Source: Symsagittifera roscoffensis
Taxonomy: Eukaryota > Xenacoelomorpha > Acoela > Convolutidae
Assembly: GCF_963678635.1 (NCBI RefSeq)
Contig: NC_087066.1
Coordinates: 40,633,223 to 40,697,222, forward strand
Reading direction: 5' to 3'
Length of the DNA stretch: 64,000 bases
The translations under genes were made by a program, and so were the position numbers. This document shows positions 23,330 through 32,345 of this stretch, piece by piece; position 1 is the first letter of the stretch; every line of letters begins with the position of its first letter. A model generated the notes under the pieces. It worked only from the letters and a program-made list of their open reading frames with translations, had not been told where the DNA came from and searched no databases.

Positions 23330-23836
23330 ATGCAGCGCAGGGACTCATTAGGATCGACTACTAAGATTTCCAGGCTGAGCAAGGGCAGCGAGCGAAAATT
23401 TAAAACTAGGAGTAGCCAGTCCTCGTTTAGCAGCGCCTCCGACGTGTTTGCCGAAACCGAATCGACTAAAGGTCAAACTGATCTTTCAGTGAGCGAAATG
23501 AAACTAAGGAGCGAGAAAAACCTCGATGGCGATCAAGGGCGGAGCGCCGAGGGCGGACCCGCGAGCGAGACGCTTGTGGACCCCTTTGACGAAGGTGAAC
23601 GGACGCTTATTCGACCCGACTTTGAGCCGAGCGAGGACCTCGAGCGGGAGGAAATTGAGAGGACGGGGGAGACCTCGGAGCGTTCCGAGGTCGAGTTGCG
23701 AGAGGAAGTGTTATTCAAGGGAATGTCCAAATCGGAGACCAAGAGTCATAGGTGGAGGAGAGAAAATTCACATTACCCACTCATCCCTGGCCAAGCAGAG
23801 CAACAACGCGATGATGTCGAGTATCAGCCCGAGTGA
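23330..23836 (+). CDS. gag: gag, N-terminal part (frame broken)
   Basis: The first ATG after the long leader opens a Ser-, Glu- and Arg-rich, low-complexity sequence without hydrophobic segments, as expected for the N-terminal matrix-like region of a retroelement Gag. The frame stays open to 23,836, but the protein that continues as Gag is in another frame that overlaps it (coding-like from about 23,780). A frameshift between about 23,740 and 23,836 therefore separates this piece from the rest. It is recognised as gag by position, not by motif. The in-frame TTG upstream at 23,318 is not a likely eukaryotic start. Confidence 0.6.
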   Translation: MQRRDSLGSTTKISRLSKGSERKFKTRSSQSSFSSASDVFAETESTKGQTDLSVSEMKLRSEKNLDGDQGRSAEGGPASETLVDPFDEGERTLIRPDFEPSEDLEREEIERTGETSERSEVELREEVLFKGMSKSETKSHRWRRENSHYPLIPGQAEQQRDDVEYQPE

Positions 23837-24317
23837 AGAACAACTGGGTTCGAAGGCCAAGAAGAGCTGGAAGTCTTTGTACGATGAGCGCATGGCGTCA
23901 CTACGAACTGAAGGTTTATCTTCCAGTAATGACTACCCGGAGATAACCCATCCGGATGTGAACTTCACACCGTGCCCAAGGAACGACATGTGCAGGAAGG
24001 CGTCGTCCGCCTCGCCGACCAGGCCCATGTCAGATGGGATAACGATGGGAGCGTCATCAACGTTCGACATATTGATGACGTCGATGAGCAAGCAAAAAGG
24101 CCGTGCGTCATCAAGCACCAGGCTGCAGCCGCAGTTGACCTCATCTTCTTTGGGACTAACCCCGTCGTTTGGGGTCACTGGCGATATAAGTGACATGTTC
24201 GCTGGCGTAATGAATGGTCTGGATGAACTGAGACGGGACATGACTGAGAGAATAGATCAAGTTGATGAGAGAGCTCACCAAGGTCGAGACGGTGAAAAAC
24301 GAGTGGGATTAAGGTAA
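23745..24317 (+). CDS. gag: gag, second part, ends inside inserted LTR sequence
   Basis: From about 23,780 this frame encodes a hydrophilic stretch (SPSEEQLGSKAKKSWKSLYD onward) and then a probable coiled coil (LDELRRDMTERIDQVDER). From 24,279 the translation is of LTR-derived sequence and hits a stop at 24,315-24,317. The Gag coding sequence resumes in the same frame after 24,420. The upstream extension of the frame to 23,526 is Arg/Pro-rich and is probably a shadow of the first part. Confidence 0.55.
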   Translation, partial: VIGGGEKIHITHSSLAKQSNNAMMSSISPSEEQLGSKAKKSWKSLYDERMASLRTEGLSSSNDYPEITHPDVNFTPCPRNDMCRKASSASPTRPMSDGITMGASSTFDILMTSMSKQKGRASSSTRLQPQLTSSSLGLTPSFGVTGDISDMFAGVMNGLDELRRDMTERIDQVDERAHQGRDGEKRVGLR

Positions 24318-24420
24318 CTGACGCCTACCAGTCGTTAATAGGTGCTTTTTCTACGCTCCGTCGCTGTGTAGTATTTGGGCGAATGTTACATAGACGTTTT
24401 TATGGCGCTCCTGGGTGGGC
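24279..24420 (+). repeat. U5 plus primer-binding-site fragment inserted in gag
   Basis: This 142-base stretch matches the last 112 bases of the LTR (ending GAATGTTACA at 24,390), the 12-base spacer and the 18-base primer-binding site (17 of 18 bases), then stops. It puts a stop codon into gag. Flanking Gag sequence is in the same frame on both sides, which fits an inserted length divisible by three (141 if the ambiguous first base is original). Confidence 0.85.
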
Positions 24421-26123
24421 GAGAGAATCTGAGAGATGAACTAACGCACGTGAAGTCGCAGGCGAGGGTTGAACAGGCTCAATTGATTCGCGACACCGAT
24501 CAATGCCTGGCAGAGAGCCTGGCACAGGCAAACAAGGAGTCACACGAAAGAGAGGCTAGGATGACGAGGGAGATCGAGCGATTGTTGAACGATCATGATA
24601 GTACCTACGCCCACACGATGACTAGCCTGGAAAAAAGGTTAGATGCCAAATCTGACTTAATGATGCGGAAGCTTGACGCGATCATGAACGGGGGCAATTG
24701 GGAGGAGCGTTCCAACCCAAGGGAGCGCTCACGCCATGCGAATGATGGAGATGGTACGGGCAGCTATGCCAGAGACCAGCAAAGCTCGAGAACGAACTAC
24801 GAACCTAGGAATAGGGAGCGGCCAAGGGCAGCCCCGTCGAGGCCTGGCTGGACGAATCCAGTCCCGCCGGAGGCAGATGCTACTCCGGAGACAAGGTTGC
24901 CAACTGTGCCACAAGTCAGTTCAGTACCAGATCTGACTACGGTCTCACAGGACACAACGATGTATGCCTCGATGTTTGAGCCTCTGAACAGATCTCTCGA
25001 AACATTCATCACCAAGCTCTCGAAGTCAACCGAGAGAGGAGAGAGGTCAAGAAGGACACTGAAAAAGCCGAAGTCATATAAAGACGAGTCAGACGGCTGC
25101 ATTGATACTTGGATAGAGGTGATGAAGTTACACTTTGAGGAAGAGAATCTCTCCAAGAAACAAGAGTGCAGCGCGCTGACGAGCAATCTGGAGGGTACTG
25201 CATTAAGTTGTGTAATGGCGAAAAGAGCCAATGAGAGAGACAGCGCTCGCAAGATATTCGACATCCTACTGAATCGTTTCGGCTCTGGAGCGCAAGGGCA
25301 CCAGGCTATGGTGAAGTTCGAAAAGAGGCGTCAAAGAGATGACGAACCCATAGACAAATTTTTGGACGACCTTGAATTGCTTAGGAGTAGAAGCAATCCC
25401 GATGAGAGAATATCCGAGCGAAACTTGGCGATTGCTTCGAAGTTCATGGATGGAGTAAAGAGTGAGGAGTTGAAGACGATGTTGGCCACACACTTCACCC
25501 TGTCACTTGACCAGGTACCCACGCCCGATGATATGCGTATGAAGTCACGCGAGTATTTACTCATAAAACCGAGGGCGCAAAACCGTTACAGCAATTTTGG
25601 TAACTACAGCGGGACAAACACTGGTGCGAACTCCAGTTGGTACAAACCTCGCGATGACATGGATAAGAGGAGGTCGTGTGCGAATTTAGATTCGACGGAC
25701 CATCACGTTTCCGCGTGTTCTGCATACAAACAGAACATGAAGGCAATAGGCTACTTTCTCGATGACGTCGACGCGACCGACGAGGATCACAAAGAGTACG
25801 TCAGAGGGCTCATCATGAAATATGGTCCGAGGTGTTTCTTCTGTAATTTGGAGGGACACTTCAAATCGGATTGCACTCAATTTCGGGATGCAGTGGCGGA
25901 CGCGAAACATCCCCGCCACGAAGAGGCGCTTTCGGGTGTCAAGGCCAGTCGAGCACGTCTGATGAACGAGGCCGAGTCCCGGAGAACGGAGACGACACCG
26001 AGCACCTTTACGACTAAGAAGGTAAAGACACTGCCTGACGAGGTGGTAGCCTCGAACCTGGAGGCAGAGTCGGCTAGCCCACTCAAGGTGGATTACGGTC
26101 TGGCGGCAAGGACAGCATTGTAG
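24421..26123 (+). CDS. gag: gag, capsid and nucleocapsid part
   Basis: The frame begins in the inserted LTR fragment (24,375) and becomes Gag after 24,420. It starts with a long coiled coil (about codons 20-90 of the frame) and a disordered Arg/Pro stretch. The capsid-like region (about residues 230-405) has the helical pattern and the conserved W, F and L positions of the retrotransposon Gag family (WIEVMKLHF, MVKFEKRRQ, FLDDLELL). Near residue 500 lies one CCHC zinc knuckle, C-x2-C-x4-H-x4-C (CFFCNLEGHFKSDC), which binds genomic RNA. It ends at a TAG that separates it from protease in the same frame. Confidence 0.88.
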
Positions 26124-27608
26124 AATGTCAAACAGGAGCTAGCCACGAAAGAAGTGGAGCAGTGGGTAAGGTCGGAGCTGGAAAGCACAGATCTTCGGGA
26201 AAGTTTTAATATTCTGGGTAAAACGACGAAAAAAGAAGACAAAGAGGAACCCAGTAAACAGGGACTAAAACTGAACGTTATATCTGGAAGAACTTTCGGC
26301 ATGACGAAGCAGGGGACGAAAATAATGTCCATTATCTCAGTCGCAGGGCACCAGGTGGTCAAGGACTTGAGTGAACCATCCGAGATTACACTAGTCCACT
26401 TGGACATCTATGCCGACTACCTGAAGGAGAAAGATCCCAAACTGGACTCCAGGGCAGTGCGAGCGCTGCTCACAACAGGAGGTCCAAGGCTGATGAAAGT
26501 GAATGGACCTTACATCGATGTCCATGGCCCATACCCGATTCTAATGAATGTGGATGGCATCAATATCTACACAAAAGCTCACATAACTGATGCGAATGAT
26601 CAGATTGGCCGGATATACATTGGTCAAGAGGAGCTGAAGGTTAGACGAATCGGACACAACGCCATGCTCGAACAAGATGCGGTGCACATAGGTTGCGAGG
26701 CCGATCTGGCCGCACACGTGCTGGACGTGCAAGGCAGACAACTTTCAGTAAAGGGACTGCTAGACACGGGAGCAGTGGTTAGTTTCATGCCAGTCAAAAC
26801 TTGGACCGACATTGGTTTCGAGAGGTCGGATCTCATACCGACAAACATCAGGTTGGCAGCTGCCAATCAGGGAGCGATCTATGTGACTGAACGAACCCCG
26901 ATCATTTCACTGCAGCTCGGAGGAAGACATCTTTGGATGAGCTTCCTAGTAGTGGAGAATTTGGACGAATGCGATCAATTCATCTTAGGAAGGGACTTCG
27001 TACGCAACTTTGATGTCACGATCGATCTCAATGACGGGTTGGTTAGGATCAAGGATCCTGAGAGAAAGTATGAAAAGAAACCTCTTAATAAGATCTTAAT
27101 TAACCAGGCCAAGGTGCCGATTTTTCTGGATCGAAAAGTTAGATTAAAACCAAACCGAGCCGTAGTAGCGACGTTTAGGATGAGGAACTTGAATGAGCTC
27201 AGCAATGACAGACAGGTGTGTCTGGTACCAAATCCAAACAGTAAAAGCTCAGCTATTTTAGGAAGAAGCTTCTCACTCACTCAGAGCGGACTGTGTTTGA
27301 GTGTGTTGTTGAACACAGAAGCAACAACAGTCACAATACAGAGGGGAAAGAAACTTGGCTATGCTTTGCCTCTGAACACAGACTTTCAGAGTGTGGAGAA
27401 CTTGAAAAATTTTGATGTAACTAAATGTCCATTGCATGCGAACCAAGAATGTATAATGAAGAGAGTAAACGAATTGAAATCTTCTAGGAAATTGTTTTCA
27501 ATGAAGTCGGAAACAGATGATGGGCTGTCTAGTTGTTCCATCTTTCCTGAGAGGCCGACAGAGACAGAGTTAGCAGCGAATAAACCGGTCCTACCTGAAT
27601 TCATTTGA
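26124..27608 (+). CDS. pol: pol, aspartic protease region
   Basis: This continues in the gag frame directly after the TAG at 26,121. The retropepsin signature LLDTGAVVSF has its aspartate codon at 26,763, and about 75 residues later comes the family's ILGRDF motif that closes the fold. The protease would cut the polyproteins. An N-terminal region of about 170 residues and a C-terminal region of about 150 residues flank it without recognised domains. The frame ends at TGA 27,606-27,608, followed by TAA at 27,645 beside an 11-base tandem duplication (AAGGCCGACAT twice). In an intact element it should run on into reverse transcriptase. Confidence 0.9.
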   Translation, partial: NVKQELATKEVEQWVRSELESTDLRESFNILGKTTKKEDKEEPSKQGLKLNVISGRTFGMTKQGTKIMSIISVAGHQVVKDLSEPSEITLVHLDIYADYLKEKDPKLDSRAVRALLTTGGPRLMKVNGPYIDVHGPYPILMNVDGINIYTKAHITDANDQIGRIYIGQEELKVRRIGHNAMLEQDAVHIGCEADLAAHVLDVQGRQLSVKGLLDTGAVVSFMPVKTWTDIGFERSDLIPTNIRLAAANQGAIYVTERTPIISLQLGGRHLWMSFLVVENLDECDQFILGRDFVRNFDVTIDLNDGLVRIKDPERKYEKKPLNKILINQAKVPIFLDRKVRLKPNRAVVATFRMRNLNELSNDRQVCLVPNPNSKSSAILGRSFSLTQSGLCLSVLLNTEATTVTIQRGKKLGYALPLNTDFQSVENLKNFDVTKCPLHANQECIMKRVNELKSSRKLFSMKSETDDGLSSCSIFPERPTETELAANKPVLPEFI

Positions 27609-27647
27609 AGGGTAAAATATCAGACATGGAACTAGATTCGCTGATAA

Positions 27648-27899
27648 GGCCGACATAAGGCCGACATAGGTTGCTGTAATTTTGTAGAAAACGAGATTGA
27701 GATAGAAGAGGGCTCAGTACCTCATAGGGAAGGGGCGAGAAGGATGACCCCTCACAAGTCAGAAGCGTGTAGGCAGGAAATCGAGATGTTAATGGAGTAT
27801 GACATGATCGAGCCGTCGAAGTCCCCGTGGGCTTGTGGCGTGGTCATGGCGAAAAAGAAAGGGGGACAACTCAGATTTTGTTGTGATTTCGTTATCTGA
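27648..27899 (+). CDS. pol: pol, N-terminal part of reverse transcriptase
   Basis: This short open stretch is in the protease frame. It encodes the start of the fingers domain: the conserved EIEMLMEYDMIEPSKSPWA segment (the family pattern is a helix, then IxPSxSPWASP), VVMAKKKGG, and LRFCCDF before the frame is lost at 27,889-27,893. One base is missing relative to the family's conserved D-F/Y-R-x-L-N motif, so the reading frame shifts and TGA follows at 27,897. Confidence 0.85.
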   Translation, partial: GRHKADIGCCNFVENEIEIEEGSVPHREGARRMTPHKSEACRQEIEMLMEYDMIEPSKSPWACGVVMAKKKGGQLRFCCDFVI

Positions 27900-28387
27900 A
27901 CGCAGTGACTATAAAGGAAGCATACCCGATTCCCCGCATCGATGAGAGCCTATCCAAGCTAGGAGACGCGAAGTTCTTCACGACGTTGGATTTGGGCTCT
28001 GCGTTCTGGCAGGTGCCACTCCGAAAGCAAGATCGAGAAAAAACAGGCTTCGCGTGCGAGCTGGGATTGTTCCAGTGCAAGAGGATGCCGTTCGGATTCT
28101 GCAACGCGACGGCCACATTCCAGCGACTGATGGCCCAGGCAATCACGAGCGTCACTAAGAAATACGGGAATCTCATCATGTGTTATGTAGATGATGTCGT
28201 GATTGCAACACCAACCTTAGAAGACCATATAGAGAGGCTGGAGGAGGTGTTTTCTTGCATTAAGCAGGCGGGTCTGAAATGTAAACCCTCTAAGTTTGAA
28301 ATCCTCAAAGATTCCATAAAGTATCTGGGCCGCCTGGTGGATAAACATGGAGTGAGACCAGATCCTGAAGCGGTTGAAGCGTGCTGA
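27892..28387 (+). CDS. pol: pol, reverse transcriptase catalytic core
   Basis: This encodes the fingers and palm of a Ty3/gypsy reverse transcriptase. It has YPIPRIDE, then the first catalytic aspartate in TTLDLGSAFWQV, MPFGFCNATATFQRLM, and the active-site box YVDDV (codons 28,184-28,198). FEILKDSIKYLGRLVDKHG near the end is the usual palm-to-thumb passage. All three catalytic aspartates are present. The frame stops at 28,387, where the thumb continues in another frame, so one more frameshift lies at about 28,375-28,387. Confidence 0.93.
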
Positions 28388-29037
28388 CCTGGAAGGCACC
28401 TAAAACAGATACACAGCTGATGAGTTTTTTGGGATTCGCTAATTATTATCGAGAGTTCATCAAGGGGCATGCTGACAAAATATACCCCATGCAACGATTG
28501 ATGAGAAACAAGGGCAAAAAGTTCACTTGGACTGATGAGGCACAAATTTCATTTGAGAACATCAAACGTGAACTTTGCGAGGCACCGGTCCTCGGCATGC
28601 CAACAGAGAAGGGGATGTTCGTGCTGGACACGGATGCATCAGTGGTTCCGATATCGGGCATACTTCACCAGGAGCAGAAGTGGAACAGGAGAACGGTTCT
28701 TCGTCCGATAGCCTACGGGAGTAAAGTCCTGAGTGATACTGAGATGAAGTACGGCGCACCAAAAGCGGAGATGTTCGCGGTGATCACTTTCGTGGAAAAA
28801 TACAGGGCCTACTTGGGGGGTGCTCCCGTCAATTTGCGTGTGGATAATCGTGCCCTTGCCTGGCTGAAAACCTATTCGATGGATCAAAGTTATATTAGTC
28901 GTTGGATCGTGCGGCTGGATAGATACCACATGATCATAGAGCACCGTACCGTGACAAGCACCAGAATGCAGACAGCCTCAGTAAAAAGACAGAATTCTAT
29001 GAGCGCCTCGAGGAGAAGCAGGCTAATCAATCGGTGA
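28375..29037 (+). CDS. pol: pol, RT thumb and RNase H
   Basis: This frame opens with the thumb motif MSFLGFANYYREFIKGHA and continues through the connection to RNase H. The RNase H acidic residues are visible: D in FVLDTDAS, E in APKAEMFAVITF and D in LRVDNRALAW. These remove the RNA strand during reverse transcription. From about 28,950 the frame loses similarity: the expected family motif HxNADSLS is encoded in a different frame at 28,953-29,000, which continues into the next segment. A frameshift therefore lies at about 28,950. Confidence 0.92.
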
Positions 29038-29978
29038 TCAAAGACGGGTTTTCATTTCTGGACAAGGAAACCTACGACAAACTGCCACTTACTAGGTGGT
29101 TAGATAAGTCAGAGAATCCTATACCCGGACACCCTGACCTTCCAGGAGAGACGGCCGCGGAGATAAAGGTTTTAGCCAAAGGCGAGCCCATTCCGTTTGA
29201 TCTGCCAGTACGATCCAATTTGGTACAGCAAGAACTTACCAGGCTGGGTACAAACAGCATGGCTCTATTGAACAGGGCGCCGGACGTCATGGGAAAGCTC
29301 CGTGACTTGTTGGACAGGGAAGTGGATAGGCATAATCGTGAATGGATGGAGACCATGCAGCGGTTGACCGTCAATGAGAGAACGGAGAAGAGGCCAGTGT
29401 ACATTCGCAGCCGAGGTGTTGAACGGGATTGCAGGTCGATAGTCAACCAGCTGGTGAGCTCGATGCCGAAGGAGGTCTTGTTAAGAACTTCGTTCACTGA
29501 ATATGGGACACTGAATCAGACCCACGCCACACAGGAAGTCAGGATCAAGTCGAAATCCTGCTTCGCGAGGAGAGTGCATTTAACGGATGCAAGAGAAGAA
29601 TACGAGCCGAGCCCAGATTGTTCGTCCGGGGACGAGACAATATCCGGGGAGTCTGATACCCTCGAGCCCGTCAAGGACGACTTGTCTGAGGAGTCAGACA
29701 CTTTTGAGCCCGTGCAGAACGACTCGTCCGGGGAGATGTTGACGAGATCACCTAGGGACAGAATTTTGTCCGGGGAGTCGGATTCAAAGCGACCAATGGA
29801 CAGAGTTTTGTCCGGGGAGTCGAGAAACATCACAGACAACATGGAATATGATGTTGGGGAATCAGTCGGCTCAAGTGTTGACTCGAGGCCCCAGTCCTGG
29901 GACAAAACATCTGAAACAACTTCCAATTCCGATATGTCAGAGATCGCAATCCACTCCTTGTTGGTAGACTGGAAGTAG
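28953..29978 (+). CDS. pol: pol, linker with acidic SGES repeats
   Basis: After the end of RNase H this frame encodes about 200 residues of helical linker with no named domain. A Ser/Gly/Glu/Asp-rich stretch follows (29,620-29,830) in which SGES or SSGE recurs five to six times. Each SGES copy is encoded by TCCGGGGAGT, the same string that precedes the 3' LTR. The frame ends at TAG 29,976-29,978 but the next segment continues in the same frame. Such a long linker between RNase H and integrase is unusual for the family. Confidence 0.75.
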   Translation, partial: DKHQNADSLSKKTEFYERLEEKQANQSVIKDGFSFLDKETYDKLPLTRWLDKSENPIPGHPDLPGETAAEIKVLAKGEPIPFDLPVRSNLVQQELTRLGTNSMALLNRAPDVMGKLRDLLDREVDRHNREWMETMQRLTVNERTEKRPVYIRSRGVERDCRSIVNQLVSSMPKEVLLRTSFTEYGTLNQTHATQEVRIKSKSCFARRVHLTDAREEYEPSPDCSSGDETISGESDTLEPVKDDLSEESDTFEPVQNDSSGEMLTRSPRDRILSGESDSKRPMDRVLSGESRNITDNMEYDVGESVGSSVDSRPQSWDKTSETTSNSDMSEIAIHSLLVDWK

Positions 29979-30707
29979 CGCGGGCTGGACCGAGAAACGC
30001 ATCAGGATCCAGACAGGGACAGATACACCTCAGATGAAGAGGGCACTGTGGTAGATAATGTCGCAGACGAGCTCGAGCTGATAGCAGTTTCGAAACGCCC
30101 AACCAGATTGCTGCCATATGCTACGGTCGTCCGTACCAATCTGGAACCATCTGTGCAGGAAGCAACGCCTTTGAAACAGATATGGTGTGTCAAGTTGATG
30201 GACGATGCTCATGCTCCGGAGATAATGAGTGGGCAAATGAACGTGTTAAAGACGTATTTGAAAGCCAGGTACAGGCTGTCGGATCTCCTAAGGGCTGAAC
30301 GAAATGATAGAATGACGAGCAGTCTGAAGAGATGGATCAAGAATGGAGCACCTGACAAGGGAGACTTGGAAGAAGACAGCTACAAGATCTTAAAGCAATT
30401 CTACCTAAAGAGAAACGACTTGTTGTACCTGAACAAGGACGGAATCGTAGCCTGTAAACGTAAAGAGGAGGACAAGATCCTTTATAAGTACAATTCAATA
30501 GTGTTACCACAGTTGTACCAGACCGAATTGCTCTTTCGATCACATGATCAGATGGGCCATCAAGGCGTGGACAAAGTGTACAACAGGACACAGAAACGAT
30601 TCGAATGGCCGGGATTGAAGAAGGCTTGTGAGAAGTGGATCGCCGCATGCTTGTCATGTCAGCAGGCGAAGGATCCCAGGAAACTAAGGTCCCCCTACAG
30701 TCAATAG
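29979..30707 (+). CDS. pol: pol, integrase zinc-binding N-terminal domain
   Basis: This is in frame with the preceding linker beyond a TAG. The last 60 codons hold the HHCC integrase finger: H-x4-H in SHDQMGHQGV, then KRFEWPGLKKACEKWI, then C-x2-C in CLSCQQAK. It helps integrase multimers form and bind LTR ends. The frame is lost at about 30,690-30,707, immediately before the catalytic core. Confidence 0.9.
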   Translation, partial: RGLDRETHQDPDRDRYTSDEEGTVVDNVADELELIAVSKRPTRLLPYATVVRTNLEPSVQEATPLKQIWCVKLMDDAHAPEIMSGQMNVLKTYLKARYRLSDLLRAERNDRMTSSLKRWIKNGAPDKGDLEEDSYKILKQFYLKRNDLLYLNKDGIVACKRKEEDKILYKYNSIVLPQLYQTELLFRSHDQMGHQGVDKVYNRTQKRFEWPGLKKACEKWIAACLSCQQAKDPRKLRSPYSQ

Positions 30708-31303
30708 AGTCGTCGGGATTGAATGAAGTGGTGCAAATTGATCATCAGAAAATCTGCATGACAGCAACGGGCTACAGCCAGGTGCTGGTAATGATCGACC
30801 ATTTTACGAAATATGCGGCGGCAGCACCCTGCATGACAGCATCGGCGGAAGAAACATGCGATCATTTGATAAATGTGTGGATAGCGAGGCATGGCTGCCC
30901 CATCACATTCCAATCGGACAATGGCAAAGCATTCGTGGGTGATCTGACGAAGGAGTTAATGAAAAGGTCGCAGGTAGCGCGGGCCCACTCGACCACTTAT
31001 CGCCCGCAAACGAATGGCCTAGTCGAGAGGCAAAACCGCACACTGGTATCCATGCTGAGAGTCTACTGCTCGCGTTACATGGATGACTGGGACAAGCACT
31101 TGCCGCAAGTGATGGGTGCTTACAACAGCACGGAGCATTCCACCACGGGAATAAGTCCGCACATGATGTTAACGGGTCATGAAAAAGCGCTCCCGTTGAC
31201 GTTTTTCTACCCTGAATATGAGGGGAAGAGGACAGCACCGCAGACGTACGTGCGGGATGTTATTAGAAGACAGCAGGACAGCAGGATAAAAAAGAAGGTT
31301 TGA
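30700..31303 (+). CDS. pol: pol, integrase catalytic core (DD35E)
   Basis: The core catalyses LTR end-processing and strand transfer. The three acidic residues are visible: D in VVQIDHQK, D in FQSDNGKAF, and E in GLVERQNR. The spacing between the second and third is exactly 35 residues. YRPQTNGLVER is the standard family string. The frame ends at TGA 31,301-31,303, next to an A-run at 31,289-31,294 where a length change shifts it. Confidence 0.94.
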
Positions 31304-32345
31304 TAAAAGGACAGCCGATGCAAAAGCCTACTCAGTTGGCGACTACGTCTGGGTGTTCCAGGAAGTGGTTCCACCAAAAGGAACCAAGAAATTATTAAAG
31401 AAATGGCGTGGTCCATTTCAGATAACAGAGGTGCACCAAGGAGGTCGCTTTTATCGATTGAGCACTGGAAGAGCAGCTCATTACGAAAATATCAAACCAC
31501 ACAATGCCTCGTCAGAGGATTGGTGCATCCCAGCGGACATGCAAGAGGGGGACTATTTGATAGTGGATCCTGCTTGTGAAGTGAATGAAAGGGGTACTCG
31601 CGACAAGAACGACGGGAATGAGGTGGTGGACGATTGCGATCTACCACTGGATCTCGAGTTGACCGAGCGAGTAGAGGTGGACGATGAAACTCTACCTTAT
31701 GCCGAAGAAGACTGGGACTGCCCGGAACAAACCGAAATTGACAAAGGAATACAGCCTGACTTTCCTCTCACTATGGAAACACGCCAGAGCAGGAGAGGAA
31801 AAAACGAGAAGAAATACAATCCGTACGGCGAGGATTTCGTCGTAGAATGGATAGTTGTAAGTGATGTCATGGACTCGCTAGTGGGACTGGACGAAGTGGC
31901 GATGCTAGAAGAAATCGACTTGGTGAATGATATGGATCAAGATTGGATCGACGATCGATCAGAACCGGAAGTAGAGTTCGAACCAGAAGCGGAACAGACT
32001 CATGAGCAAGAACTAACGAACTTGCGCGTACTCGAATGGCTCCATGATCTGCCGACAGATCCAAAAGAGACGATCCTGGCGATTCAGGACGTCGATAAAG
32101 ACGGCATCAAATACGTCAGTCATGACAATACCGAGTCCAACTGGGTCGCCCCAGATGGTCCTCTACGTGTTCCACAATCCAACTTCGATCTCCTAGATTT
32201 TGGGCGATCGACGGGTACGTCGATGGATTTTTTTGTCCGGGTGGGGGGGGGGGGTAGGACTCACCCACACCAAAAATCTGATAATAAAAAAATTGAAATC
32301 GGCAAGAGAAACCGGAGAACTAGAGACAGAGGGCGAGAATGCTAA
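31296..32345 (+). CDS. pol: pol, integrase C-terminal domain and acidic tail
   Basis: SVGDYVWVFQE and KKWRGPFQITEV correspond to the GPY/F-type C-terminal domain of Ty3/gypsy integrases, here ending NIKPH. A very acidic tail of some 200 residues follows, with many D and E and no chromodomain that I recognise. Near 32,243-32,254 a run of twelve Gs lies where coding continues in another frame; the present frame runs on to a stop at 32,345 in low-quality sequence. Confidence 0.85.
   Translation, partial: RFDKRTADAKAYSVGDYVWVFQEVVPPKGTKKLLKKWRGPFQITEVHQGGRFYRLSTGRAAHYENIKPHNASSEDWCIPADMQEGDYLIVDPACEVNERGTRDKNDGNEVVDDCDLPLDLELTERVEVDDETLPYAEEDWDCPEQTEIDKGIQPDFPLTMETRQSRRGKNEKKYNPYGEDFVVEWIVVSDVMDSLVGLDEVAMLEEIDLVNDMDQDWIDDRSEPEVEFEPEAEQTHEQELTNLRVLEWLHDLPTDPKETILAIQDVDKDGIKYVSHDNTESNWVAPDGPLRVPQSNFDLLDFGRSTGTSMDFFVRVGGGGRTHPHQKSDNKKIEIGKRNRRTRDRGREC

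Noticed and set aside
26093-32064. Many minus-strand frames opposite gag and pol
   Set aside because: Shadows of the real plus-strand coding sequence, with no domains.
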